NCBI RefSeq assembly: GCF_018100805.1
Contig: NZ_JAGJEA010000017.1
Span: forward strand, 1-64,000
Reading direction: 5' to 3'
From: Aquimarina sp. MMG016
GTDB taxonomy: Bacteria; Bacteroidota; Bacteroidia; Flavobacteriales; Flavobacteriaceae
DNA: 64,000 nt
Shown: one piece after another, positions 9,230 through 18,672 of the stretch
Layout: every line of letters begins with the position of its first letter
Numbering within the stretch: position 1 is the first letter of the stretch
The notes under the pieces: model-generated
Seen by the model: only the letters and a program-made list of their open reading frames with translations
Databases searched by the model: none
What the model was told of the DNA's origin: nothing
Translations under genes and position numbers: made by a program

Positions 9230-9820
9230 TTATTGCCTTTCATAAGTTAGGTATCTAATCTCATTTATTTCTATAGTCTCTCCTTCAAATTCAATAAAAT
9301 GACTTTCTGTTTCATTAGGGTGTGACCCAAATATTATTCTCGATTCGTTTTCGGGTAAAACATTAACCGTTATAAAAGTACTTTCAGTTTCATCTACTAA
9401 TGTAATAGTATTAAATCCGGAAGAATTAATGGTAGAAAAACTTCCATCTTCATTGGTTCTAACGTAATCTCCGCTTGTCCAGGAGTAGATAGTATTGGAT
9501 TCTTTTTCAATACAATTAACTTGTTGTTCTAATTGATCTGTAGTACCTTCAACTAATTGTAAATATATTTCTAGTTCAGAACTTGAATTAAATGTAGCCT
9601 TACCATCATTACTAATAATCAAAAACTCATTTTGTAAACAATTCTCACTAGGATTGATTTGATTAGAAACTTGAATTTCTTTATTATCAGGGGAATAATT
9701 AAAAGAAGATACACTGGTAAGTTTCCAAGTTCCTGTAAAGTCATAGGTTTCATCATCTGATGAACATGAAAAGGCTGATATTAATGTAATTGTAATTAAA
9801 AATAGTTTAAAATATTTCAT
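9230..9820 (-). CDS. Lipocalin-like lipoprotein, tandem paralogue 1
   Basis: A 196-residue protein with a lipoprotein signal (LISAFSCSSDD, Cys at residue 19) followed by GTWKLTSV, a start seen in lipocalin-like lipoproteins. The remainder is predicted beta-rich with two cysteines in shared positions. It is a clear paralogue of the next gene upstream (10007-10555): the signal peptides differ at only a few residues, while the mature parts have diverged strongly. The 5' untranslated region is also shared. Likely anchored in the outer membrane; ligand unknown. Confidence 0.75.
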   Translation of the reverse strand: MKYFKLFLITITLISAFSCSSDDETYDFTGTWKLTSVSSFNYSPDNKEIQVSNQINPSENCLQNEFLIISNDGKATFNSSSELEIYLQLVEGTTDQLEQQVNCIEKESNTIYSWTSGDYVRTNEDGSFSTINSSGFNTITLVDETESTFITVNVLPENESRIIFGSHPNETESHFIEFEGETIEINEIRYLTYERQ

Positions 9821-9821
9821 C

Positions 9822-9960
9822 GTTTTTTGATTTGTTTATTAGACCCTGTTAAAAGATTAATTAGGTTATAGATTATACATCCTAAAATACATTTGTACAA
9901 TTATTTTGTTGCAGACAATAGAATTAAAGAAAGTATAGTAACTATTATGGCGTTGATTTT
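9822..9960 (-). repeat. Upstream leader duplicated with the lipoprotein gene (copy 1)
   Basis: Reading on the minus strand, about 70 bases before the start codon match the region before the 10555 gene with only about two differences. Weaker similarity continues to about 140 bases out. The partner copy is at 10557-10700. It probably carries the promoter and untranslated leader. Confidence 0.7.
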
Positions 9961-10006
9961 GATAGATATATTTTACTAAATTTTGATTATATCAGAATAA
10001 CTTAAT

Positions 10007-10555
10007 TTATTGTTTTTCATAGTTTAGGGATATTTTCTCTTCAACTATCACTGATTCTCCATCTATTTCAATTATTTTATGAGCAATGTTTCCATCTCTA
10101 GGAAGTGCGTTTAATACACCATTAGGATATAAAATAAAAGTAAGATATGTATTGAGGTTTTCGTCAAAAAGGGTAATCTCTTCATAACCACCAAAATATG
10201 TGACCTCTTTAATCCAAGGATATGTTTTGGACGATTCTTGCTGAGTTACACAATTAATTTGTTGTTCAAATTCATTAGTCGTTTCTGGCAACTTTTGTAA
10301 TGTTACATCAAGTCTAGAAGAAGTTATTATTGTTGCTGTATTATTGGGGTTTATAATAATTTGATTTATGAAACAATCAGAGTTGGTTATTTCTGTAGAT
10401 ATTGGAGCAACTTTATTATCGTTAACTGAAGAACTTTTTACAGATCCAACAGTAAATTTCCAGATACCTATATGATCTTGATTATCATCATCTGATGAAC
10501 ATGAAAAGGTTGATATTAATGTAATTGTAATTAAAAGTAGTTTAAAATATTTCAT
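10007..10555 (-). CDS. Lipocalin-like lipoprotein, tandem paralogue 2
   Basis: A 182-residue lipoprotein (LISTFSCSSDDD, Cys at residue 19) with the same layout as its neighbour at 9230: IGIWKF after the lipobox, a conserved FEQQINCV segment and a C-terminal IIEIDGESVIVEEKISLNYEKQ-like end that parallels its sister. Each copy has its own almost identical leader, so they are probably expressed from separate but similar promoters. Function unknown. Confidence 0.75.
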   Translation of the reverse strand: MKYFKLLLITITLISTFSCSSDDDNQDHIGIWKFTVGSVKSSSVNDNKVAPISTEITNSDCFINQIIINPNNTATIITSSRLDVTLQKLPETTNEFEQQINCVTQQESSKTYPWIKEVTYFGGYEEITLFDENLNTYLTFILYPNGVLNALPRDGNIAHKIIEIDGESVIVEEKISLNYEKQ

Positions 10556-10556
10556 C

Positions 10557-10700
10557 GTTTTTTGATTTGTTTATTAGACCCTGTTAAAAGATTAATTGGG
10601 TTATAAATTATACATCCTAAAAAACGTTAGCACTATTACTTTGTTGCAGATAAAAACAAGTAAAGAAAATATAGTAACGAGTATAGTGTTGATTTTGAAA
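10557..10700 (-). repeat. Upstream leader duplicated with the lipoprotein gene (copy 2)
   Basis: Matches 9822-9960: near-identical for about 70 bases before the start codon and weaker further out. The non-coding leader is better conserved between copies than the mature coding part. Confidence 0.7.
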
Positions 10701-10710
10701 GAATTATTTA

Positions 10711-12123
10711 TTAAAATCTAAAATAAATGAATGGATTATAAGAATCTGCTGCTACGTAAATAATAGAAATGACGAGCATTATAATTATACAAGAATATCT
10801 TATGATCAATAGATTTGGATTTTTTAGCTTGCTTTCTATATATGGATAGATAGGTGTAGAAAATAGTATAGCTAATACACTTGTGAATGCTAATTCGTTA
10901 ATGTTATTAAAGTAAGCTATAAAATCATTTACTGTCTGATTACCTTCTGTGTAGACAAACATAGTTTTTAGATAAGATAGTGCAGAATCCCAATTGTCAG
11001 CTCTAAAAAGCACCCATCCTACAAGAACAATAAACAGTGCATATAGGTGTTGAAAAGGAATCCAAATCTTTTCTAATATCTTTTTAAATCCTATTCTTTC
11101 TATAATAATAAAAAGTCCGTGAAATAATCCCCAAATTATAAAGTTCCATGCGGCTCCGTGCCATAAGCCTGTAATAAAAAATACAACGAACAAATTAAAG
11201 TATGTACGATACTTACCTTTTCGGTTACCTCCTAGAGGAATATATAGATAGTCTCTAAACCAGGTAGAAAGAGAGATATGCCATCTTCTCCAAAATTCTT
11301 GTATGCTTTTAGAGATGTATGGGTAATTAAAGTTTTCCAAAAAGTTAAAACCAAACATTTTACCTAATCCAATAGCCATGTCAGAATAACCTGAAAAATC
11401 ATAATATATCTGAAATGAATATGCGATTACACCAAACCAAGCGTAATATGTAGAAAAACCTCCTCCACTTTCTGTGAAGATGATATCAGCTGCGCTGGCA
11501 AATGTATTAGCTATAAGCATTTTTTTTGCGAGGCCAATGGCAAAACGTTCTAACCCTTTAGCAAAGCCAATTAATGTTACCTCTCTATCAGAAACTTCTT
11601 TATGGATATCTATATACCTTACGATCGGGCCAGCTACTAGTTGAGGGAACATAGTTACGTATGTAGCAAACTCAATAAGATTTCTATTTGCTTTAACATC
11701 GCCACGATAGACATCAATAGTATAAGACATAGTCTGAAATACATAAAAACTAATTCCTAGAGGTAGTATTATCTCAGGCAGACTATGTAAACTTTCTCCA
11801 TCAATTTGGAGTGAATCCAGTAGCGTATATAAGTTATCAATAGCAAAGTTAAAATACTTAAATATCCCCAGCGTTAGTAGGTTGGTAAGGAGAGAAATCC
11901 TTAAGCCAAGTTTTCGCTTCCCTTCCTCAATTAGAATACCGCATTTATAATCGACAAGAGTCGAGAATATCATTACCAATACCAAAAGTTCCTCTCCATA
12001 AGTATAGAAATATATACTGGCAATAAGTAAAACAAGATTCCTAAACTTTTTTGGAACAATAAAGTAAAGGAGTATAGTCAGAGGGAAAAAAAGGAGTAAA
12101 AAATAAGCGCTACTAAATACCAT
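10711..12123 (-). CDS. MBOAT acyltransferase, AlgI-like
   Basis: A 470-residue multi-span membrane protein with the MBOAT family blocks FWRRWHISLSTWFRDYLYIPLGG (His about residue 290), GLWHGAAWNFIIWG (catalytic His) and QIYYDFSGYSDMAIG. AlgI-type MBOAT proteins pass acetyl groups across the inner membrane for O-acetylation of exopolysaccharide or D-alanylation of teichoic acid. The usual partner (an AlgJ/AlgX/DltD-like SGNH protein) is not next to it; the genes on both sides are unrelated. Substrate is therefore open, perhaps the glycans made by the nearby transferases. Confidence 0.9.
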   Translation of the reverse strand: MVFSSAYFLLLFFPLTILLYFIVPKKFRNLVLLIASIYFYTYGEELLVLVMIFSTLVDYKCGILIEEGKRKLGLRISLLTNLLTLGIFKYFNFAIDNLYTLLDSLQIDGESLHSLPEIILPLGISFYVFQTMSYTIDVYRGDVKANRNLIEFATYVTMFPQLVAGPIVRYIDIHKEVSDREVTLIGFAKGLERFAIGLAKKMLIANTFASAADIIFTESGGGFSTYYAWFGVIAYSFQIYYDFSGYSDMAIGLGKMFGFNFLENFNYPYISKSIQEFWRRWHISLSTWFRDYLYIPLGGNRKGKYRTYFNLFVVFFITGLWHGAAWNFIIWGLFHGLFIIIERIGFKKILEKIWIPFQHLYALFIVLVGWVLFRADNWDSALSYLKTMFVYTEGNQTVNDFIAYFNNINELAFTSVLAILFSTPIYPYIESKLKNPNLLIIRYSCIIIMLVISIIYVAADSYNPFIYFRF

Positions 12124-12378
12124 TTAGGGTTATCATCTTAAAACGTGCAAATATAAAAACTAATTGTGGATTAGTATTAAATAATGATTATTAAAAAGCA
12201 GTTTTTAGAAGCTTAATGTTTTAATTATAATGATAGTATTCTAATAATTTATATTTGTTGTTTAATTAAACTAAATGTATGACCCTAAAAGGATTAAGGA
12301 ATCTTTATGAATATTATCAAAAATGTTTTTCTACATTAGACCAAGAACCTATTTCGTATCAATCATAAAATAAACAAA

Positions 12379-12804
12379 ATGAAACATTTTCTAATCTTAT
12401 CGTTATTACTTATTACTGCTTCGTCCATTAATGGTCAGAACTCTGAATATGAAGCGGTAAAAAAAACTGTTAACTATTATTTGGAAGGAGGAACCAATAA
12501 TGATTTTGAGACTTTAAAAAAAGCTTTTCATAAAACGGCCACTATGAGATATATCAGAGAAGGTTATCAAGATGTTAATGCTTTAGAATTTTTTAAAAAA
12601 GTAATGAAGCCTGGTCCTAAACAGAACAGGAAAACAAAGGTTGTCAATGTCGATATATCTGGTCATGCGGCTACTGCCAGATTAGAAATTGAATATCCTA
12701 CATTTACATTTATTGATTATATGAGTTTGCTTAAGATTGATGGTGAATGGAAGATAGTAAGTAAGATTTTTTATAAAAAAGCGCATGAGACATCATCAAA
12801 GTAA
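12379..12804 (+). CDS. Exported NTF2-like (putative lumazine-binding) protein
   Basis: A 141-residue protein with a signal peptide ending near SSINGQ, then an SnoaL/NTF2-type cone fold pattern: VKKTVNYYLEGG, a FHKTATMRYI segment, and the closing strands VDYMSLLKI-like and GEWKIVSKIFYK. It matches the Lumazine_bd_2/NTF2 families found as secreted proteins in Bacteroidota. Its stop overlaps the next gene by 20 bases, which suggests translational coupling. Ligand or reaction unknown. Confidence 0.8.
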   Translation: MKHFLILSLLLITASSINGQNSEYEAVKKTVNYYLEGGTNNDFETLKKAFHKTATMRYIREGYQDVNALEFFKKVMKPGPKQNRKTKVVNVDISGHAATARLEIEYPTFTFIDYMSLLKIDGEWKIVSKIFYKKAHETSSK

Positions 12805-13711
12805 GAAGAAAACGTTTATAATATCCTATCTGTTTATAATATTCCAAGGTGTAATGTTGTCTGCTCAAATTGATGAATCCCTGAAGTATTTAGGCGAAGA
12901 ACCACCATCATTAATCCCAAAGGTCTTTGCGCCAGATATGATATCAAAGCCCGGAGAATCAGAATTTGGTTCAGTGTTTTCTAAAGATGGTACAGAGTTT
13001 TTCTATGGAGTTGATATTAATGGAAGAGCTGAAACAAGGTATACCAGATTAGAAAAAGATTCCTGGACCACACCAAAAACTATTATTTCGCACAAAAGTT
13101 ATGGTCATAATGACCCATTCTTATCTCCGGATGAGTATCGATTGTATTATATATCAGATCGACCGTTAAATGGTAAAGGAAGTAATAAAGATCATGATAT
13201 TTGGTATTCAGAAAAACGACCATATGGCTGGTCAAAACCTATAAACGCCGGAGTAAATATAAACTCGGATAGAAATGAATACTATATGTCATTTACGAAT
13301 GATGGCACCATGTATTTTAGCTCTAATGTTGCTGCAGAAAAGAACAATAACAGTGATTTTGATATTTATACTTCAAAATTTATTGATGGGGAGTTTCAAA
13401 AACCTAAAAAGTTAAGTGATGCAGTAAATACCAAAGCATATGAAGCTGATGTTTTTGTGGCCCCGGATGAATCCTATATTATTTTTTGTGCTACACGAAA
13501 GAATGGTTTAGGAAGAGGTGATCTATACATAAGTTTTAAGAATGCTGATGGAACCTGGACTCCATCTAAAAATATGGATGAACCTATCAATAGTAAAAAT
13601 CATGAGTTGTGCCCTTTTGTGACAAAAGATGGTAAATATTTATTTTATACCAGTAATCAGGATATTTATTGGGTTGATGCTAAAATCATACAGCAGTACC
13701 GTTCTCCATAA
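12785..13711 (+). CDS. Exported PD40/TolB-type beta-propeller protein
   Basis: A 308-residue protein with a signal peptide (FQGVMLSAQ) and repeated WD40-like propeller blades (SPDEYRLYYISDRP, TNDGTMYFSSN, APDESYIIFCATR, TKDGKYLFYTSNQ). These PD40 repeats usually make a six-bladed propeller for protein or glycan binding in the periplasm. The ATG at 12785 overlaps the end of the NTF2-like gene, so the two are probably made together. No catalytic motif seen. Confidence 0.82.
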   Translation: MRHHQSKKKTFIISYLFIIFQGVMLSAQIDESLKYLGEEPPSLIPKVFAPDMISKPGESEFGSVFSKDGTEFFYGVDINGRAETRYTRLEKDSWTTPKTIISHKSYGHNDPFLSPDEYRLYYISDRPLNGKGSNKDHDIWYSEKRPYGWSKPINAGVNINSDRNEYYMSFTNDGTMYFSSNVAAEKNNNSDFDIYTSKFIDGEFQKPKKLSDAVNTKAYEADVFVAPDESYIIFCATRKNGLGRGDLYISFKNADGTWTPSKNMDEPINSKNHELCPFVTKDGKYLFYTSNQDIYWVDAKIIQQYRSP

Positions 13712-13868
13712 AACCCCTTCAATTTTGCTTCGTAAAAAGTTTAGTTATATTTAACAAATAATAAAATTCGATTAGTTTTATATAACCTCGCATCTTTTTA
13801 AGAGTGGTGAGATAATACTAAGACTTTTATAATTTTTATTATCAAAATGCGAAGTATATTAAAAAACT

Positions 13869-16232
13869 ATGGCAGATAACCAAGATCGAATTCGTCAACT
13901 TCTTGAAAAGTTAGAAATTCTTCAGAAACAACAACAAGTTTTTTTTGAAGAAATACAAAATCTTAAAAAAGAAATATATTTATTAAAACCTTCAGAAGAA
14001 TCTAAACCGAAGACAGAAATACCACTTCCGAAAATCACTGAAAAGAATCAAAAAGCATCTATTGATGATTCTCCTTCTCAGATTGAAAAACAAACAGTAG
14101 ACCGACCAAAGGTAATTAACAGTCCAAAAATTAATAAACCTAAAACTAAATCTAATCTAGAGAAGTTTATTGGAGAAAACCTGATTAATAAAATAGGGAT
14201 TATAATTACTGTAATTGGAGTAGCCATTGGAGCAAAGTATTCTATTGAGAATGATTTGATAAGCCCACTTACTAGAATTATTCTAGGGTACTTGACTGGG
14301 CTTGGACTTTTAGGTGTTGGGATGAAACTAAAGAAAAAGTATGAAAATTATAGCGCTGTATTAGTTAGTGGTGCTATGGCTATTATGTACTTCATTACGT
14401 TTCTTGGTTATAGTTTATATGACCTTTTTCCTCAACTTTTTGCCTTTGTATTGATGGTAGTATTTACTGCGTTTACAGTTTTTACGGCTTTACAATATAA
14501 TAAACAGATTATCGCGCATATCGGTCTAGTTGGGGCTTATGCCGTGCCTTTTCTGCTTAGTGATGGTTCTGGTAATTTTTTGATCTTATTTAGTTATGTA
14601 GCAATCATAAATATTGGAATATTGATTATTGCGTTAAAAAAGTATTGGAAATCACTTTATGTCTCGTCATTTATATTTACCTGGCTAATTTACTTTTCCT
14701 GGTATGTAATTGATTATACAAAAGATGATCATTTTACATGGGCATTTACTTTTCTGATTATTTTCTTCGTGATAAGCTATCTTATGTTTTTATTGTATAA
14801 ACTAAAGAAAAAAGAAAATTTTGGGATTGGAGATTTAATCCTTCAGCTAACTAATTCTTTCATATTTTATGGTATTGGATTTTCTTTACTAGATGATCAT
14901 GAGGTTGGCCAGGAATTATTAGGAGTATTTACATTGGGTAATGCTGTCATACATTTTGTAGTAAGTATAATTATTTACAAGCTGAAGCTTGCGGATCGAA
15001 ACTTGTTTTACTTTGTTTCAGGAATGGTATTGGTGTTTTTAACAATTGCTTTTCCTGTTCAGTTAGACGGTAATTGGGTAACATTATTATGGGCGGGTGA
15101 AGCTGCCTTATTGTTTTGGGTTGGAAGAACAAAAAAAGTTCCATTATATGAAAAACTGTCTTATCCATTAATCTTATTGATATTTTTTAGTATTCTGCAT
15201 GATTGGTCAAATGTATATTCCGGATATATTCCTGAGAAGCCCGAAACTAAGATTATACCTATACTTAATATTAATTTACTCACATCATTGCTTTGTACAT
15301 TATCTTTTGGATTTATGTATTATCTGCATAAGAATAAGAAATTTCCATTTCCGTGGGCTAATCTTCAATGGTTGTATAAAATGATTATGATTGGCTTGGG
15401 GGCTTTATGTTTGTTTACGTTATATTTTGCCTTTAGAATGGAGATTGCAGCATATTGGAATCAGTTATATGCCAACGCACAGGTACTAACGTACCAAGAT
15501 AAAGGATCATCAGAGTATAAGAATCTGTTATATGATAAATTGCAAAATTTAAGAGATTTCAAAGCGGTATGGTTGATTAATTATACGTTGCTCTTTTTAA
15601 CAGTTTTATCTTTTGTCAATATCCGTAAGTTAAAAGATAGCCTTTTGGGGTACATTACATTACCTATAAATGTATTGGCAATTTTATTCTTTTTGACCAG
15701 GAGCTTATATGTATTAAGTGAACTTCGAGAAAGTTATCTGGAACAACAACTTTCGGAATTTAACCAAAGTAACTGGTTTTATATCTGGATACGCTATGTT
15801 TCATTGTTGTTCATCATTTTATTACTCTTTGCATGTTATCGATATGTAAGACAAAAATTCCTTAAAAGAACTTTTATAGTAGCGTTTGATTTTATCATGC
15901 ATATTAGTGTTATATGGATTCTTAGTAGTGAGCTCATTCATTGGTTAGATATGGCGAATTCATCTGCTACATATAAACTTGGCTTGAGTATTTTATGGGG
16001 GGTATACTCATTGTTTCTTATCGTTTTGGGTATCTGGAAGAAAAAACAATATTTGCGTATTCTGGCTTTTATATGGTTTGGGATTACATTAATTAAGCTT
16101 TTCTTCTATGATATATCTCACTTAGAAACGATTCCAAAAACTATTGTCTTTTTGTCATTAGGAATTCTATTATTGATTATTTCATTTTTATACAACAAAT
16201 ACAAAAATGTCATCGCAGATGAAGAGGATTAA
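13869..16232 (+). CDS. DUF2339 large membrane protein
   Basis: A 787-residue protein: an N-terminal coiled coil (QLLEKLEILQKQQQVFFEEI), a Lys/Pro-rich linker to about residue 100, then some twenty membrane segments. The motif LEKFIGENLINKIGI with GVAIGAKYSIEN is the hallmark of DUF2339 at the first membrane segment. Function is unknown in the family; the layout suggests an inner-membrane transporter or scaffold. Its end overlaps the DUF3999 gene by 26 bases, a pairing common in Gram-negative bacteria. Confidence 0.9.
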   Translation: MADNQDRIRQLLEKLEILQKQQQVFFEEIQNLKKEIYLLKPSEESKPKTEIPLPKITEKNQKASIDDSPSQIEKQTVDRPKVINSPKINKPKTKSNLEKFIGENLINKIGIIITVIGVAIGAKYSIENDLISPLTRIILGYLTGLGLLGVGMKLKKKYENYSAVLVSGAMAIMYFITFLGYSLYDLFPQLFAFVLMVVFTAFTVFTALQYNKQIIAHIGLVGAYAVPFLLSDGSGNFLILFSYVAIINIGILIIALKKYWKSLYVSSFIFTWLIYFSWYVIDYTKDDHFTWAFTFLIIFFVISYLMFLLYKLKKKENFGIGDLILQLTNSFIFYGIGFSLLDDHEVGQELLGVFTLGNAVIHFVVSIIIYKLKLADRNLFYFVSGMVLVFLTIAFPVQLDGNWVTLLWAGEAALLFWVGRTKKVPLYEKLSYPLILLIFFSILHDWSNVYSGYIPEKPETKIIPILNINLLTSLLCTLSFGFMYYLHKNKKFPFPWANLQWLYKMIMIGLGALCLFTLYFAFRMEIAAYWNQLYANAQVLTYQDKGSSEYKNLLYDKLQNLRDFKAVWLINYTLLFLTVLSFVNIRKLKDSLLGYITLPINVLAILFFLTRSLYVLSELRESYLEQQLSEFNQSNWFYIWIRYVSLLFIILLLFACYRYVRQKFLKRTFIVAFDFIMHISVIWILSSELIHWLDMANSSATYKLGLSILWGVYSLFLIVLGIWKKKQYLRILAFIWFGITLIKLFFYDISHLETIPKTIVFLSLGILLLIISFLYNKYKNVIADEED

Positions 16233-17454
16233 AATAAGTTTTAGTAGTTGTCTTTTATTATTATGTTTTGTGTATTCTAATGCTCAAATGAGTGAATATG
16301 GTTATAAAAGAGAAGTTTTAGAAATAGAGGAACAATGGCATTCAATAGTACTTCCTGATGAAGTTTTTGGTAAAACGCATCATAATCTTTCTGATGTTAG
16401 AATTTTTGGGATAACCAAAGAAAAAGATACGGTAGAGGCTCCATATCTTTTAAAACTGATGAGAGGGAAAATATCTAGTAAAACAGTTCAATTTAAAATT
16501 CTGAATACAACCTTTAACCATAAAGGTTCTTATATCACTCTGGGAATTCCATCAGAAACGACCATTAATCGTATAGATTTGGAATTTGATCAAATTAATT
16601 TTGATTGGTTAGTTACTCTTCAGGGTAGTTCAGACCAAAAAGAGTGGTTTACTGTGACAGAAGATTATCGAATATTATCTATTGTTAATGATTTAACTAA
16701 TTATAAATTTACAACACTTAATATTCCTAATGCTCAGTATCGTTATTTTCGATTATTTATAAGAACGAAAGAAAAACCTGTATTAAAGAAAGCTCAAGTA
16801 ACCCTTCGAGAAGTAAAGGAAGCTGGTTATAAAGATTATCCGGTTATTAAGTTTGATTCTAAAAATCATAAGCAAAACAAGCAAAGCATTATAGATGTTG
16901 ATTTAGATTTCCCTGTTCCGGTAAGTTATCTTAAAATCAAAGTTGCAGATGATTTTGATTACTATAGACCAATAGCGATTCGATATTTGTCAGATAGTAT
17001 AAAAACAACCAAAGGTTGGAAATATCAATATCGAACACTTAAATCAGGAACCCTAAGTTCTATAGAGGAAAATGAATTTCGATTAAGTAGTATAATTACT
17101 AAGAAACTACAAGTGATAATTGATAATCACGATAATCAACCATTAACTATTGAAGATATATCTGTAAAAGGGTATATGCATAAATTGATGGCTCGCTTTA
17201 CAACTCCAGCTAAATATTATTTAACCTACAACAATCCTAAAGCAAGTAAGCCTAACTATGATATTAATTATTTGCCGTCTAAATTACCAGATAGTTTGAC
17301 AATCATAAAAGTAGGAGAGGAACAATTAATTGACAAAAAGAAAGAGTCAGTTAAGGAACCTTTATTTGTTAACAAAATATGGTTATGGGCAGTTATGGTG
17401 GTAATTATTGTTTTATTAGGTTGGTTTACTTTAATGATGATTAAAAAGAAATAA
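16207..17454 (+). CDS. DUF3999 membrane-anchored protein
   Basis: A 415-residue exported protein with a signal peptide (SSCLLLLCFVYSNAQ), a long beta-rich periplasmic part that includes an F5/8-type-like strand pattern (WLVTLQGSSDQKEWF), and one C-terminal membrane segment (LWAVMVVIIVLLGWFTLMMI) followed by a KKK anchor. It is the usual partner of DUF2339 and overlaps it, so the products likely form a complex. An in-frame ATG at 16219 is an equally good start. Confidence 0.85.
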   Translation: MSSQMKRIKISFSSCLLLLCFVYSNAQMSEYGYKREVLEIEEQWHSIVLPDEVFGKTHHNLSDVRIFGITKEKDTVEAPYLLKLMRGKISSKTVQFKILNTTFNHKGSYITLGIPSETTINRIDLEFDQINFDWLVTLQGSSDQKEWFTVTEDYRILSIVNDLTNYKFTTLNIPNAQYRYFRLFIRTKEKPVLKKAQVTLREVKEAGYKDYPVIKFDSKNHKQNKQSIIDVDLDFPVPVSYLKIKVADDFDYYRPIAIRYLSDSIKTTKGWKYQYRTLKSGTLSSIEENEFRLSSIITKKLQVIIDNHDNQPLTIEDISVKGYMHKLMARFTTPAKYYLTYNNPKASKPNYDINYLPSKLPDSLTIIKVGEEQLIDKKKESVKEPLFVNKIWLWAVMVVIIVLLGWFTLMMIKKK

Positions 17455-17461
17455 CAAATTT

Positions 17462-17896
17462 CTGATATACAAAACCATTGAATTTCCTTCAAATACAGAA
17501 TATCCATCCTATACTGAGATGTATATGAAATATGTAAAAAGAGATGGAAGTTTGATACAACAGCTCAATTATAGTTTGGCAGAAACAAAAGATTTTATAG
17601 TTTCATTATGAAATTAAGCATTAAGTTTCAAATATGCATCTAATAAATGGTCAGTAAAGGAAATCTTGGGCCATATTATAGATGATGAAAGAATTTATGC
17701 CTATCGAGTATTAGCCTTTGCCAGAAATGATAAAACAATGTTACCATATTCTTGGGCACGAATTACATCATTTACACGTTATAAAAGAGAAATATTTAGC
17801 TTTAATATAAGATATTCTCTGTTTCCGTTATATTTTTTGTGGGTAATTTGGGTTATATTTATCGCTAAAAATCACACGAACCGTCAGTCATCTTAA
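17462..17896 (+). pseudogene. Broken DinB-family gene
   Basis: One reading frame gives clear DinB/DUF1572 blocks: YPSYTEMYMKYV, GSLIQQLNYSLAETKDFIVSL, then ASNKWSVKEILGHIIDDERI and AYRVLAFARNDKTMLP, which hold the metal-site His. Two in-frame stops (TGA 17609-17611 and TAA 17615-17617) split it and no good start precedes it. After KTMLP the frame turns into unrelated hydrophobic residues, so the C-terminal half of the DinB fold, with its other His residues, has been lost. It is an inactive remnant between the DUF3999 and YARHG genes. Confidence 0.8.
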
Positions 17897-17907
17897 TAAT
17901 TACTCTA

Positions 17908-18672
17908 ATGAGAATTTTATTTCTTGCTATAACTTTTTTGGTGTCAAATAGTTATGCGCAACAAAACAATTTTAATGCTTTAATACAATTATTTGATACC
18001 TCAGGAACAGAAATACCTAAGGACTTATCTGAAATATACTTTGGATTTAAACCAACTGAAGATGTTGATAAATTATTAACCGATCGAATTATAGTACAAA
18101 CCGATAACTATATTGCATTTTCTACAAAAGTTAGTTGTGACGCAGGAAAACAATGTGAAATATATGATTTAACCACCTTTAATTTAAAGGGAGAGCAGAT
18201 GGGGAAAACAGTTTTAAGGCGCACTATGATTGGCTGTTCTTTTAATGATACCCGAGAATTGATATATGAATCCGATTCTTTATTTGTTTTTAAAGAAACT
18301 AGACAAAAACTTAATTGTTTGGAAGATAAAAAAATAATGGGACAAAAAGTATGGTTAGAATTCCTTCCTGTAGCTGATAATGGAGAATTTAGAAGATTAA
18401 TTACAGAAATTATATCATTAGATAGAGATCATTATGACGCTTCTATTAGTATCTTAAATGAATCAGATTTATTAGGTAAAACCAAAGAAGAATTAGCTGT
18501 TATTAGAAATGAGATTTTTGCATCTCACGGATATATTTTTAAAACTCCTAAATGGCAAAATTTCTTTGCACCAAAACCTTGGTATGACCCTACCGAAACC
18601 AATGTAACGAATAAGTTGACAGTGATCGAAAAGAAGAATTTAGAATTAATCAAAAATATGGAGGTGAATTGA
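17908..18672 (+). CDS. Exported YARHG-domain protein
   Basis: A 254-residue protein with a signal peptide (FLVSNSYAQ) and a C-terminal YARHG domain: LAVIRNEIFASHGYIFKTP followed by FFAPKPWYDPT and a Glu/Lys-rich helix. The signature motif here is FASHG rather than YARHG. The domain is extracellular or periplasmic, with no known reaction. The gene ends in a 4-base overlap (TTGA) with the next gene, so the two are translationally coupled. Confidence 0.82.
   Translation: MRILFLAITFLVSNSYAQQNNFNALIQLFDTSGTEIPKDLSEIYFGFKPTEDVDKLLTDRIIVQTDNYIAFSTKVSCDAGKQCEIYDLTTFNLKGEQMGKTVLRRTMIGCSFNDTRELIYESDSLFVFKETRQKLNCLEDKKIMGQKVWLEFLPVADNGEFRRLITEIISLDRDHYDASISILNESDLLGKTKEELAVIRNEIFASHGYIFKTPKWQNFFAPKPWYDPTETNVTNKLTVIEKKNLELIKNMEVN

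Noticed and set aside
12279..12368. Short plus-strand frame of 29 codons before the NTF2-like gene
   Set aside because: Too short and without recognisable signal; it may be chance in AT-rich leader sequence.
17268..17507. 79-residue minus-strand frame over the end of the DUF3999 gene
   Set aside because: It is the antisense shadow of a well-supported gene and has no family features.
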